Part shown: positions 16,194-24,445 of the stretch, piece by piece
How the letters are laid out: every line of letters starts with the position of its first letter
Numbering within the stretch: position 1 is the first letter of the stretch
IMG/VR virus record: IMGVR_UViG_3300026118_000020
Span: 1-44,998 of that record
Direction: 5' to 3' (one strand)
DNA length: 44,998 nucleotides
Source: a virus
Notes under the pieces: generated by a model
Database searches by the model: none
The model's input: the letters and a program-made list of their open reading frames with translations, nothing else
What the model was told of the DNA's origin: nothing
Position numbers and translations under genes: made by a program

Positions 16194-19100
16194 GCAACCT
16201 GCCGATCTCGCCGGTTGTCGAGATGCACATCCAGGAAGTGCCGGTAGTCTCGGAGGGTTTCGAGGGCACCGGGCCCCCCTACGCGTTCAGCTCAAACAAC
16301 GGCGGCACCAGCAACTGGGCACCCTCCACCAATCTGCCCTTTTTCCAGTCCAAATCATTGAAGTCCCCCACGCTGTCGAATGGGCAGCAGTGCGACCTGA
16401 ACATGGTCACGCCCGCAGGTGCAACGAAGGTGCGGCTGTGGTATTATCTCGATGCGGGGACGTCTGACACGTTCCAGGTGCGCATCGCGGACGTGCTCCA
16501 GATACAGGCGGTCGCAAACAGCGCCGGATGGCAGCAGTTCGAGGGGACCACGGCCGAGGGGCAGTGGGTCACAGTCAGGTACACCCGGGCTGTGGGGGGC
16601 GGAGCAAACGTCGCCTACGTTGACCAGGTTGAGTTCCTGAAGGATGTTTGGGTAGACATCACCGGCGATGTGCGTCTCGATTCCGCACACTCTGGTGGCG
16701 GGATCAAGATCCAGCGGGGTAGGCCGAACGAAAGTCCCGTCTCGGAGCCAACCCAATGCGACATCGTCCTCGACAACACCGGCGGCAAGTGGAGCGAACT
16801 GAATCCGGCAGCCCCCTACTTCGGCCTGGTCGGGCGGAACCAGCCGATGCGTGTGGCGTTGCGTCGGATTCGTGACGATTTCGCTCGCACCTCAGTCAAT
16901 TCGTGGGGATCGACGCCCAACTGGACCGATACGGAGCTGACCGTCCGGGCAGGCTATGCCTGGAACCTGATCGGCACCGCTGCCAATTTCGACGTCGGCT
17001 CCGGTGTGGCCACGATACAGGCAGCGAGCGGCAACCAGCTGGCTCACGTTAGCACCTTCGCCGACGTCGATGTGCTGGTCAAGGTGATGGTTAGCGACCG
17101 GACTTCATCCTTCGGTGTGGTTTTGCGCACGAACTCTGCTGGAACGCAGATGGTACGGGCTTATATCGTGCCAGGCGCGAACGATCAGCTCACGATTGCC
17201 CGCATCGGCTCGTCCGCCGGATGGCTGTTCCAATCCAACTTGGGTTTCCAGGTGGTTGCCAACACCTGGTACTGGTTGAGGGCGCAGATTACCGGGCGTC
17301 GTTACCGTATGAAATTCTGGGCCGACGGATCTGATCAGCCGACGCAGTGGGGCAAGACATATACCGACGACCGGGGAATAGCCGACGGCACGCTGGTCAC
17401 GACCGGCGGGGCCGGTTGCTTCGTCCGGGACGGGTCGGCCCTGGTGACCTTCGAATCCATCGAGTTCAATGTCTGGCGTGCACACACCGAGATCGTGTCC
17501 CTGCCGGTCCAGTTCGATCTAAGCCAGCAGGATACGTGGGTGCCCGTGACGACCCGGGGCATCCTGCGACGGCTCGGCCAGGGGCGTAAGGCGCTCGACT
17601 CGGCGTTGACGCACCATCTGAGGCAGTACCTACCGGGCAGCCAGATGTGGATCACGTTTGAGGATGGCGCGAGCGCCTCGAACCAGGTGGTCGGCGGGAT
17701 CCCCGCGCTAGTGTCTGGCGTCTCGACCGAATCCCCCGATCTGACAGGGGGCAAAGCGCTGCCGGGTACTGCCGGGATTGCCCACTTCACCGAGGATACG
17801 TCGTCTTTCTTCGGGCAAGCACCGAACCACCCTAACCTGAATAGCGCGTGGACCTGCCTCGGGTTCTGGCAGATTGACGCCCTCCCCGCGTCCAACCAGC
17901 GGATATTTAGGTTCCAGGCAACGGGCACGGCAGTCCTCTGGGACATCTGGCTTAACAGCGACGGCAGCATCCGCGTCTTTGCTCTTGACAACACCGGCAC
18001 GGTTATCGGTACGGCGGTAAACGCGGTTATCGGCACCTTGTCGGACTTCCCTGTCGGGTGCTGGGTTTCGGCTGCTCTCTACGTGTTCGATTCTGGTGGC
18101 ACTGTCACCTGGGCTTACAACATCCACCGGCCCGAGCCCGGACGGGGCTTCTACTCGATTAACGGTACGTTCTCCGGCGTTGCTGGTATCTTCAAATCGG
18201 TACTGTACACAGGCAATTCGGTGCTTACTGCTGCCGGGGGGTTGCGGCTTGCACAGGTCCTGCACTACAACGACGACTTGCCGTTCGTCACTTACAACTT
18301 CTCTGATGCGGCGTGCGCATACCAGTCTGAGACCAACATCGCTCGGTTTATCCGGCTGTTGGGTGACGCGAATATCCCTTACTCAGTCATCGCCGACACC
18401 AACAGTCACGGATCCCAGATGGGGTCGCAGTTGCCGAACGAGCTGACCTCTCTACTGTCGGACTGTGCCGATGTCGGGGCGTTCACGCTGGAGGAAGACA
18501 GGGACGATTTTGGCCTGGTGCTGCGTTCCAGGCAGTCGATCTACAACGGGCCGTCGATGCTGTTGGGTGTCGCTGAAGGCCACTTGTCCGAACCGCTTGC
18601 CCCGGCCCCTGACGACCAGGCCACGCGCAACGATGTCACCGTTAAGAGGGTCAATGGCGGGTTCGCGCGCTCAGTTCAGGAGACCGGTCCACTTAACATC
18701 AACCCGCCAGAGACGGACCCCGACGGTGTCGGTGTTTACGACGAGGCTCCCGAGTTCAATTACTACTCGGACTCTCAGTTGCAATCGCATGCGGACTGGC
18801 GCAGGAGTGGTGGCACGTTAAAGGTGCCCAGGTATCCGAGTCTTACTCTCGATCTGACCAACGACACGTACGATCTGGACCTGGATGCCACCTCGCGTGC
18901 TTTGGCCTTGGATGCGGGGGCGTTGGCAACGGTGTCGAATCCTGCCGCCCATCCTGGTTCGCTGCCGCAGGTGGTTCAGTCATACAATGAGCTGATCGAC
19001 CAGTATGATCTCGACATCCAACACACGACTCGGCCTGGTCAGCTCTACAACGTGGGAGTGGTCGGATACACCACTCGGGTTTCACCGAGTGCGATGATCA

Positions 19101-19378
19101 CTGCCGATCCGATCGTTGTCGGCACAACCACGTCGTTCAAGTGTCGGCGGTCGGACGTATCGACCGGGCTATGGGTTCCGACTGCGACGGATGCGGGCGT
19201 CGCCAACTTCGATATACTGGTGGCTGGGGTGCAATTGCACGTCACTTCCATCACCGGGTCGTCCGATCCGCAGACAATCAACGTGAACGCCGCACCGACC
19301 AACGCCGTCGGCACCGGATTCACGATCCCGCCGGGGAGGCCGATCACGTTGGCCGACCCATGGCGAATCGGCTGGTAA
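16190..19378 (+). CDS. Large tail-tip / minor tail protein
   Basis: The 1062-residue protein directly follows the tape measure (ATGA overlap), where distal tail and tail-tip hub proteins are found. Visible parts: an N-terminal beta-sandwich (about 20-150); a segment DVWVDITGDVRLDSAHSGGG and CDIVLDNTGGKWSELNP typical of actinophage tail-tip proteins (about 150-215); a second beta domain (about 230-430); a concanavalin-like domain (about 490-700, with LGFWQIDALP); and a C-terminal hub-like part with FTLEEDRDDFG. It seems to combine hub and receptor-binding functions in one chain, as no other large minor tail protein is present. Confidence 0.85.
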   Translation: MSNLPISPVVEMHIQEVPVVSEGFEGTGPPYAFSSNNGGTSNWAPSTNLPFFQSKSLKSPTLSNGQQCDLNMVTPAGATKVRLWYYLDAGTSDTFQVRIADVLQIQAVANSAGWQQFEGTTAEGQWVTVRYTRAVGGGANVAYVDQVEFLKDVWVDITGDVRLDSAHSGGGIKIQRGRPNESPVSEPTQCDIVLDNTGGKWSELNPAAPYFGLVGRNQPMRVALRRIRDDFARTSVNSWGSTPNWTDTELTVRAGYAWNLIGTAANFDVGSGVATIQAASGNQLAHVSTFADVDVLVKVMVSDRTSSFGVVLRTNSAGTQMVRAYIVPGANDQLTIARIGSSAGWLFQSNLGFQVVANTWYWLRAQITGRRYRMKFWADGSDQPTQWGKTYTDDRGIADGTLVTTGGAGCFVRDGSALVTFESIEFNVWRAHTEIVSLPVQFDLSQQDTWVPVTTRGILRRLGQGRKALDSALTHHLRQYLPGSQMWITFEDGASASNQVVGGIPALVSGVSTESPDLTGGKALPGTAGIAHFTEDTSSFFGQAPNHPNLNSAWTCLGFWQIDALPASNQRIFRFQATGTAVLWDIWLNSDGSIRVFALDNTGTVIGTAVNAVIGTLSDFPVGCWVSAALYVFDSGGTVTWAYNIHRPEPGRGFYSINGTFSGVAGIFKSVLYTGNSVLTAAGGLRLAQVLHYNDDLPFVTYNFSDAACAYQSETNIARFIRLLGDANIPYSVIADTNSHGSQMGSQLPNELTSLLSDCADVGAFTLEEDRDDFGLVLRSRQSIYNGPSMLLGVAEGHLSEPLAPAPDDQATRNDVTVKRVNGGFARSVQETGPLNINPPETDPDGVGVYDEAPEFNYYSDSQLQSHADWRRSGGTLKVPRYPSLTLDLTNDTYDLDLDATSRALALDAGALATVSNPAAHPGSLPQVVQSYNELIDQYDLDIQHTTRPGQLYNVGVVGYTTRVSPSAMITADPIVVGTTTSFKCRRSDVSTGLWVPTATDAGVANFDILVAGVQLHVTSITGSSDPQTINVNAAPTNAVGTGFTIPPGRPITLADPWRIGW

Positions 19379-19388
19379 GGGGGAGCAA

Positions 19389-20081
19389 GTGGGACTCGGA
19401 TCGGGCCAAATCGCGGTCGACACTGACTTTTCAGGTTTGTCCAATCCGCCGAATATCCAGGTTTTCACGGCCTCTGGCACCTGGACCAAACCGGCCAACG
19501 CCCGGTTGGTACAGGTCGAGGTAATCGGCGGGGGTGGTGCCGGTGGAGGAGCCGGAGCTACCGGCGCTAGCCAGGTAAGCTTTGGGGACGGCGGCGGCGG
19601 CGGGGAATACGCCAAGGGGACCTATGCTGCGTCCAGTCTGGGCAGCTCGGTTGCTGTAACGATCGGCGCGGGTGGGACTGCTGGGACCGGTGCTGGGGGC
19701 AACGGAGGCACCACCTCATTCGGTTCCACTATCACCGCAGCCGGGGGCGGTGGGGGTGGTGTGCGTACCGCGTCGACCCCACCGAATTACAGCTCCAACG
19801 GCGTTTCCCGGGCTGGCGGCTCGGGCGGAACGGGCGGAGACTACAGGGTCCCCGGAGGGCCGGGCGTCCGTGGGTCGTCGATCGCTGTCGGTGTGGTGTC
19901 CGGTGGTGATGGTGGACCGGCAGTCCTGTCCGGCCAGGCACTGACCAACGTGAACGCGGCTGGCAACGCCGGATCGCCGTATGGGGGAGGCGGATCGGGC
20001 ACGGCCAACACGGCATCCCAGTCCGCACAGAACGGAGGTACGGGCGCATCCGGCGTTTGTATCGTGACGGTGTTCCTGTAA
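19389..20081 (+). CDS. Glycine-rich tail fibre protein
   Basis: The 230-residue product has the start NIQVFTASGTWTKPANARLVQVEVIGGGG, a broken form of the glycine-rich fibre domain found at the tip of many phage tails (phage adhesion with polyglycine II sheets). From residue 48 on, Gly runs alternate with Thr/Ala. It ends with GASGVCIVTVFL. Likely host-recognition adhesin. GTG start, last gene of the tail module. Confidence 0.8.
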   Translation: MGLGSGQIAVDTDFSGLSNPPNIQVFTASGTWTKPANARLVQVEVIGGGGAGGGAGATGASQVSFGDGGGGGEYAKGTYAASSLGSSVAVTIGAGGTAGTGAGGNGGTTSFGSTITAAGGGGGGVRTASTPPNYSSNGVSRAGGSGGTGGDYRVPGGPGVRGSSIAVGVVSGGDGGPAVLSGQALTNVNAAGNAGSPYGGGGSGTANTASQSAQNGGTGASGVCIVTVFL

Positions 20082-20096
20082 GCAGAAAGGACGAGC

Positions 20097-20996
20097 ATGG
20101 CAACACCTGATGTTTCCATCGCAAGATGGGTTGGCCATCCGAAGTCGTTCACAAGTGGACGCAAGCCGGGGCAGCCCAGCGTCATCGTGATCCACACGAC
20201 CGACGGCCATGAGGGGCCGGACGACGCCGAGAACGGCGCGGTGTGGGACAAGCACCGGACCGACGGCACGTCGACGCACTACTTCGTGGACTCGAACTCG
20301 ATTGTGCAGGAGGTCGAGCACAAAGACGAGTCACACGCCGCGCGGACCCATGGCAACGATATCGGTGTCCACATCGAGATCTGCGGCACGGCGAGCCAAT
20401 CGGCAGCCGGGTGGAGCGACCCCGTCTCGAAGGCGACGTTGGAGAACGCTGCTCGGTTGGTCGTTGCGATCCGCAAGACTGGCAACTTCGGCCTGGTGGT
20501 TCGGCTCACTCCGGCGCAGTTGCGGTTGGCATGGGACGGCGGCAAGGTCCGTGGGATCTGCGGTCACGTCGACATCACCAAGGCGTTCCCGGAGGACAAC
20601 GGGACGCACTACGACCCGGGGCCGAACTTCCCCTGGACCGCTTTCCTTTCTCGCATCCGGGCGCTCGAAGCGCCCACACCCAAACCCCCGGCGGAGGAGC
20701 TTCCCGTGAACCAGACCGATTTCAACAAGCTGTTCCTAGGCGCGATGAAGGACACCGCCATCAGGGCCGAGGTCGGCAAAGCTGTACTGGAGGCATCCGG
20801 CTGGGACCCGTCTGCCAAGTGGCGGACGGACGCACAGCACAAGGGCGACATGCAGGCTCTGCGCGGATATCTGGTCGGCGACCCCAACCCGGAGATCCCG
20901 GACCCGCTGGCCGGTTCACCCCTGGAGCGCATGACCAGGGCGGCCGACGCGATCCTGGCCGGTCCCAGCAGCAGCGGACCGATCCACCCGAGCTGA
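20097..20996 (+). CDS. Endolysin, N-acetylmuramoyl-L-alanine amidase
   Basis: Cuts the bond between muramic acid and the peptide in peptidoglycan at the end of infection. In the 299-residue product, an amidase_2-type domain occupies about residues 20-185: SVIVIHTTDG with the first zinc His, HYFVDSNSIVQEVEH, and ICGHVDITKAF with GPNFPW, giving the second His and the catalytic acid. The C-terminal about 100 residues (after a Pro-rich linker at about 190-200) show no recognised wall-binding domain. It stands at the head of the lysis cassette. No lysin B follows. Confidence 0.9.
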   Translation: MATPDVSIARWVGHPKSFTSGRKPGQPSVIVIHTTDGHEGPDDAENGAVWDKHRTDGTSTHYFVDSNSIVQEVEHKDESHAARTHGNDIGVHIEICGTASQSAAGWSDPVSKATLENAARLVVAIRKTGNFGLVVRLTPAQLRLAWDGGKVRGICGHVDITKAFPEDNGTHYDPGPNFPWTAFLSRIRALEAPTPKPPAEELPVNQTDFNKLFLGAMKDTAIRAEVGKAVLEASGWDPSAKWRTDAQHKGDMQALRGYLVGDPNPEIPDPLAGSPLERMTRAADAILAGPSSSGPIHPS

Positions 20997-21013
20997 CCCA
21001 GATACGTCTGAAC

Positions 21014-21046
21014 GGGGCCTGGTACGATGGCGGTCGTACCGGCCCC
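21014..21046 (+). terminator. Hairpin after endolysin
   Basis: Stem GGGGCC plus GGTACGA pairing with TCGTACC plus GGCCCC, with one bulged T at 21020 and a 6-base loop. It lies 18 bases after the endolysin stop and may partly end the late transcript before the membrane genes. Confidence 0.6.
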
Positions 21047-21076
21047 TCCGGACGAGTCAACTTAGGATGGCTATGA

Positions 21077-21355
21077 GTGAGCAGGCACGCAACCTCCAAG
21101 GCACCCCGGCTGCCTGGTCCTTGGGTTTTGGTTCGGGACATCCTGTCGTTCCTGGGCGGGTGGACACTCATTTTCATGGAGGTGTCGCGGCCGGAGATTC
21201 GGGAGTCGGTGTTGGTGCTAGCGGGCTCGGTCATCGGAGTACCGGGTCTGGCGGTGGGGGCCACGTCGATAGCCGAAGCGCTCGCCCGACGCCGCAATGG
21301 TATCGACGAGTTGTCGTCGCAGCCAGCGGACTCAGCCTCCTCTTCGTCCTCGTAG
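21077..21355 (+). CDS. Holin-like two-span membrane protein
   Basis: 92 residues with GTG start at 21077. Two hydrophobic segments, VLVRDILSFLGGWTLIFM (about 17-34) and SVLVLAGSVIGVPGLAVG (about 44-61), joined by a short charged loop PEIRE, and a Ser-rich tail. This pattern is common for actinophage membrane proteins beside the endolysin and fits a class II holin. An overlapping frame (21067-21375) is not hydrophobic and looks like a shadow. Confidence 0.7.
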   Translation: MSRHATSKAPRLPGPWVLVRDILSFLGGWTLIFMEVSRPEIRESVLVLAGSVIGVPGLAVGATSIAEALARRRNGIDELSSQPADSASSSSS

Positions 21356-21371
21356 TCTTGGTGGCGGTCAG

Positions 21372-21710
21372 GTGACCTCGCGCACCGAGCTTGGCGAGCC
21401 GCCGTCGACTCTCCGGCGCGAGATCAGGATACCGATCTACTGGCTTGTGGTCGGTTTGATGGTGATGGTCGTGTCGCCCCTGCTGTCAATCTACACGTCC
21501 GTCAAGATCAGCCAGCGGACGATCGTGCAGACTCAGACCGAGCAGGCCAAGGCAGCGAACCAGGCCAGGGTTGAGGGTCTCGCGGTGTATTGCCGTTTGG
21601 TGGGCACACAGGTGGACGTATACTCGGAGGCGATCACGTCCACAGGCAAGCGAGCCTATGACACGTGGTTGACCGAATATCGCAGATCGGGCTGTAAGCC
21701 CGGAAAGTAG
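21372..21710 (+). CDS. Single-span membrane protein, coiled-coil tail (lysis module)
   Basis: 112 residues from GTG 21372. A charged N-terminus leads to one membrane span (PIYWLVVGLMVMVVSPLLSI, about 25-44) and then a Gln/Thr/Ala-rich helical segment outside the membrane with two Cys (CRLVG and SGCKPG). The topology resembles actinophage lysis accessory proteins that may bridge to the cell wall. Alternative: unrelated membrane accessory. No motif decides. Confidence 0.65.
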   Translation: MTSRTELGEPPSTLRREIRIPIYWLVVGLMVMVVSPLLSIYTSVKISQRTIVQTQTEQAKAANQARVEGLAVYCRLVGTQVDVYSEAITSTGKRAYDTWLTEYRRSGCKPGK

Positions 21711-21717
21711 GACGAGG

Positions 21718-21900
21718 ATGGGTAAGCTGAGCAAGGCATGGGCGGGTGGCATCGCCGGAGCGGTGGTAGGCGCGGCCGGTTACGTCTACGGAGGCGGGTC
21801 GATCTCCCAGGAGGTCGGCAAGTTCATCGGCTCCGTGGTCACCGGTTTCGTCGGTGGCTTCCTGGTCGTCTTCATCTCCCCCGCCAACAAGACTCGCTGA
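21718..21900 (+). CDS. Small hydrophobic protein, holin candidate
   Basis: 60 residues, ATG after GGACGAGG. Two short Gly/Ala-rich hydrophobic segments (WAGGIAGAVVGAAGYVYGG and FIGSVVTGFVGGFLVVFI) with Lys at both ends: a typical class II holin outline. Third membrane gene of the lysis cassette, so pinholin or antiholin pairing with 21077-21355 is possible. Confidence 0.7.
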   Translation: MGKLSKAWAGGIAGAVVGAAGYVYGGGSISQEVGKFIGSVVTGFVGGFLVVFISPANKTR

Positions 21901-21911
21901 GGAGCGCCCAC

Positions 21912-22400
21912 ATGCGACGTTTCATTGCTCTGCTGGCTGCGTTCCTGCTCGCTGCCGCTGGTGTCGTCGGCGTGGCCTCGCCCGCTTCGGCCAGCGTGCT
22001 CGGCTGTCCGGCGGACCAGGTCTGCTTGTATCAGTGGCTGAACTTCGGTGCTCCGGCGGGTGCAACCAACCCGGGGTGGAAGTCGTCATTCCACAACCTG
22101 TTGTCGCAGCACTGCATCAACCTGACCAACCCGGCAGCATATTGGCCGAACGGGACCCCCGTGTGGGACAACTCGGCGTCGCTGGTCGTCAACGGTTCCG
22201 GCGCCTACGGCCAGCAGGACGGCGTGTCGTTCTACAACTCGCTCAACTGCAACAGCAACACCGGTGTCATCAGCTACAACGCGAACTGGACCAGCAGCGA
22301 GGCCGACTTGCGGACGGTACCGATGGGGTACGGCTATTACGCGTACCACACCATCGCCTCGATCGGCTGGCGCGAGAACTGCCCGCCGAGCGGCTGTTAG
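21912..22400 (+). CDS. Secreted protein, I36 peptidase-inhibitor-like
   Basis: 162 residues. A classic signal peptide (MRRF, then hydrophobic to residue 24, cleavage after ASPASA) precedes a mature domain with GCPADQVCLYQW, aromatic Gly/Asn-rich strands and three Cys pairs, matching the beta/gamma-crystallin-like fold of the I36 inhibitor family common in Streptomyces secreted proteins. ATG 11 bases after the holin-like gene. In a phage, a secreted protease inhibitor in the lysis block is odd; it could protect released virions or the lysin, or block superinfection. Function inferred only. Confidence 0.75.
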   Translation: MRRFIALLAAFLLAAAGVVGVASPASASVLGCPADQVCLYQWLNFGAPAGATNPGWKSSFHNLLSQHCINLTNPAAYWPNGTPVWDNSASLVVNGSGAYGQQDGVSFYNSLNCNSNTGVISYNANWTSSEADLRTVPMGYGYYAYHTIASIGWRENCPPSGC

Positions 22401-22513
22401 TTCGAGACCCGGCTGGCCTGTGGTGATCGTCGGGACCGCCCCCGCCCTGACACACCGGCCAGCCGCTGCCGATTCGTCCCGTGACCCCACGAGCATGCGG
22501 ACGACGGCACGGG

Positions 22514-22554
22514 ACGGCCCCCCACCTGGCATCGCGGCCGGGGTGGGGGGCCGT
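22514..22554 (+). terminator. Late-region terminator
   Basis: Perfect 13-bp stem (22514-22526 and 22542-22554) followed by TTTC on the + strand. It closes the rightward late transcript in the gap 22401-22561 and faces the leftward operon. Nothing else is seen in this gap. Confidence 0.8.
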
Positions 22555-22561
22555 TTCGTGT

Positions 22562-22987
22562 TCAGGAGTTGCGGTAGTTGATCGTGTGGCGGGACATTCC
22601 CATTGCCGCCGCGATGGTCGCGATGGCCAGCTCCGACATCGGCATCGAGTAGTAAGGGTCGACTCGGGCGATCATGTGGGCGACGTGGCTGCCTGCTTGC
22701 CAGCTCGGGGAGCACATTTCGTCGATGATCGAGCCGAGGTGCTTGGCGGTCCGGGTCCGCATCGTCCGGCGGAATTTGGACTGCAAGGCGTAGGAGTGGT
22801 CGAGCTGCTTGATCGCCAGCTTCCAGCGCGTCTCAACGTCGTGGCTGCCCCACGCCTCGATAACCCAGCTGGCCAGTCGCGCCACGTGCTTTGCGTCGTG
22901 GCCCGGCAGGTAGGTCGCGTAGGTCGGCTGGCCGCAACGGCACGCGCAGCCGGTGTACTGCCGCTTCGACTTCGAGTTCTCGCCCAT
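22562..22987 (-). CDS. Possible DNA-binding protein, Cys motif plus C-terminal HTH-like helix pair
   Basis: 141 residues. N-terminus GCACRCGQ then YLPGHDAK (Cys 14, 16, 18; His 30), a short zinc-binding motif that recurs in two other proteins of this genome (25312 and 26626 genes). Middle is helical, and the C-terminus IAAAMGMSRHTINYR looks like a helix-turn-helix recognition part. Start at 22987 comes six bases after a TAAAAT -10 box with no ribosome site, so the mRNA may be leaderless. A regulator is likely; targets unknown. Confidence 0.65.
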   Translation of the reverse strand: MGENSKSKRQYTGCACRCGQPTYATYLPGHDAKHVARLASWVIEAWGSHDVETRWKLAIKQLDHSYALQSKFRRTMRTRTAKHLGSIIDEMCSPSWQAGSHVAHMIARVDPYYSMPMSELAIATIAAAMGMSRHTINYRNS

Positions 22988-22993
22988 GCGTTC

Positions 22994-23040
22994 ATTTTAC
23001 CATATGGATCGGCCCCGGGGTAACCCCCCCGGGGCCGATC
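22994..23040 (-). promoter_or_regulatory. Promoter module with terminator hairpin (leftward copy)
   Basis: On the - strand: a 14-bp perfect hairpin (23007-23020 with 23027-23040) directly after the stop of the 20-residue gene, then TATGGTAAAAT (22994-23004) and, six bases on, the start codon 22987. Same design as modules at 27170, 27505, 28307 and 28970. The hairpin both ends the upstream transcript and occupies the -35 area of the next promoter. Confidence 0.75.
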
Positions 23041-23043
23041 GGC

Positions 23044-23106
23044 TTACCAAATTCGGATGCGGATGCGGACGTGGCGTCCGAGCGGGATCGTGATGTAGAT
23101 TTTCAT
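23044..23106 (-). CDS. Very small basic protein (20 residues)
   Basis: Frame of 20 codons, product MKIYITIPLGRHVRIRIRIW, whose ATG overlaps the stop of the upstream gene (ATGA) and whose TAA lies right before the hairpin terminator. Alternating hydrophobic and Arg residues predict a basic beta strand. The coupling geometry argues for a true gene in spite of its size. Function unknown. Confidence 0.55.
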   Translation of the reverse strand: MKIYITIPLGRHVRIRIRIW

Positions 23107-23417
23107 CGGTGAAGCCCCGAGACGCGCTCGATGTGGAGCTGGGCGTCGGCGGCCCGGTCGTAAGCCGCCCCGTTTTGCTGCAACTCCCAGCGGTCGTCAC
23201 CAACCTGGGTCGCCTGGAAGGCCGCCCAGCCGCGATCCTTCTTGCCGCTGAATCCAGGGCGGGTCCAGGTGATGACCTTCACGACCAGCTGCTGCCCGTC
23301 GGCCAGGTCGGCAACGAACTCCGCACCGTTGCGTCCGCCTCGCCGGTTCCAGACCAGCTTAAGGCTGTCCTTGATGGCCTGCGCGGGGCGTGGCCCCGGC
23401 TCGTCGTGGAAGCTCAT
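23103..23417 (-). CDS. Hypothetical protein
   Basis: 104 residues, not recognised. Ordered alternating strands in the first half (AEFVADLADGQQLVVKVITW) and aromatic residues; ATG in ATGA overlap with the upstream gene. Part of a leftward operon 23686 to 23044. No membrane span, no Cys. Confidence 0.7.
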   Translation of the reverse strand: MSFHDEPGPRPAQAIKDSLKLVWNRRGGRNGAEFVADLADGQQLVVKVITWTRPGFSGKKDRGWAAFQATQVGDDRWELQQNGAAYDRAADAQLHIERVSGLHR

Positions 23418-23686
23418 CGGGTCACCTCGTAGATGCCGTCACGGCCGACCGTCCAGGCCTTGACGAAGTGGGGGGTGTCAAGCATGCCGAGCGCGACCTT
23501 GGTTGCCTCGTCGCGGGTTCCCTCAGGGCGACCGAACTTTGGCTGCGCGCCCGGAACCATCCGGTGCCGGACGAAGACGACGTAACCGGACTGCCCTTTG
23601 CCCTTGGCCATTTGCTTCATCAGCGCAGCCATCGTGTCGACGCCAGGCTCCGCGTTGGCGGTCGGGTCGATGAGGGTGGTTGCCAT
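23414..23686 (-). CDS. Hypothetical protein
   Basis: 90 residues. The ATG at 23686 is chosen because AGAGGAGA lies just before it; a longer frame to 23722 has no such site. Product is a small mixed-charge protein with SGYVVFVRHRMVPG and a final strand; unrecognised. First gene of a three-gene leftward operon with ATGA overlaps. Confidence 0.7.
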   Translation of the reverse strand: MATTLIDPTANAEPGVDTMAALMKQMAKGKGQSGYVVFVRHRMVPGAQPKFGRPEGTRDEATKVALGMLDTPHFVKAWTVGRDGIYEVTR

Positions 23687-23726
23687 TGGGTCTCCTCTGC
23701 TCGGGGGACGCGGCGCGCCCACACCC

Positions 23727-23951
23727 CTATTCTACCGTACGGGCTGGCTTCGGCACAAGGACCTCGACCGACCGGTGCCCAGCGGGGACGACCGACCCGT
23801 CGGGCAGGGCGACCCATACCCTGCGCTTGTCCTGGTCGATCCGCACAACCGTGCCCGTCTGCCCGTGCTTCGAATGGTTGCGGTTGGTGATCTTGACGTG
23901 AGCGTGCTGTCGGAGTGGTGATAGCCCGGTCCAGTCGGTAAGACCTCCCAC
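23727..23951 (-). CDS. Small KOW-like protein
   Basis: 74 residues. GTG start at 23951 follows AAGGAGG with good spacing. The core reads VKITNRNHSKHGQTGTVV followed by RVWVALPDGSVVP, like a KOW/SH3 small barrel found in RNA-binding and transcription-associated proteins. Its last codons contain the next promoter. Role in RNA or translation is a guess. Confidence 0.65.
   Translation of the reverse strand: MGGLTDWTGLSPLRQHAHVKITNRNHSKHGQTGTVVRIDQDKRRVWVALPDGSVVPAGHRSVEVLVPKPARTVE
23729..23740 (-). promoter_or_regulatory. -10 box GTACGGTAGAAT for leftward operon
   Basis: On the - strand the bases GTACGGTAGAAT match the TATGGTAGAAT promoter family of this genome. It lies in the last codons of the upstream gene (23727-23951) and 43 bases before the start at 23686, with a normal leader and ribosome site. 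No -35 is evident. Confidence 0.5.
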
Positions 23952-23981
23952 GGTTCAGCCTCCTTGTTATCCTGGGGGTTG

Positions 23982-24013
23982 CCCCCGCCCTGGCTCGCGA
24001 CCGAGGGCGGGGG
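23982..24013 (-). terminator. Hairpin between leftward genes
   Basis: 10-bp perfect stem (23982-23991 with 24004-24013), 12-base loop, between the stop at 24021 and the ribosome site of the gene starting 23951. Probably a terminator or attenuator. Confidence 0.6.
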
Positions 24014-24020
24014 TCCGCCA

Positions 24021-24359
24021 TCATTTGAACAGGTCGTAGGCAGCGAGCAGGGCAGTGAGGGCACTCGCCCGGCTGGCCACCTCGGCGCGCCACCACTTGA
24101 CGTCGCTGGACGCCAGGACGTACGAGCGCTCGTTGTCGACGTAGGAGATGTTCCGGTCGTCGAGTGCAGCCTTGATCTTGGCGAACTTGGCCCATGCGGT
24201 TCGCTGCCGGTGTAGTGCCCACACCAGCTCGACCGCTGCTCGCCTCGCCTCAGCGATCAACTCCTCTTTGCCAGGGAAGGCGTAGGTTGACCAGTCGGGG
24301 GGCAGGGGGGCCGACGTGTTGCGCGGGTCGCTGGCTTTGGTCCGGACGGGGCGTGTCAT
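24021..24359 (-). CDS. Hypothetical helical protein
   Basis: 112 residues, unrecognised. Pro-rich start, then long helices (KEELIAEARRAAVELVWALH and AEVASRASALTALLAAYDL) with a strand pair between them. The start overlaps the stop of the upstream 28-residue gene by one base (TGATG). Confidence 0.65.
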   Translation of the reverse strand: MTRPVRTKASDPRNTSAPLPPDWSTYAFPGKEELIAEARRAAVELVWALHRQRTAWAKFAKIKAALDDRNISYVDNERSYVLASSDVKWWRAEVASRASALTALLAAYDLFK

Positions 24360-24445
24360 CAGAGTTTCCTCATCAGGAGGACGGTCAAGATGGCGAGTTG
24401 GACGCTGATGACCATCAGCATCATCATGATCGGACCGAGGGTCAC
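24359..24445 (-). CDS. Tiny membrane protein (28 residues)
   Basis: GTG at 24445 after AAGGGGAAG. The product is almost wholly one Met/Leu/Val hydrophobic helix ending in RKL. The start overlaps the upstream stop (GTGA) and the stop overlaps the next start, so it is embedded in the operon. Unknown function; typical of phage micro-proteins acting on host membrane complexes. Confidence 0.6.
   Translation of the reverse strand: MTLGPIMMMLMVISVQLAILTVLLMRKL

Noticed and set aside
22562-22987. Lysogeny repressor
   Set aside because: It has only a weak HTH-like end and no integrase or attachment site is present in the window.
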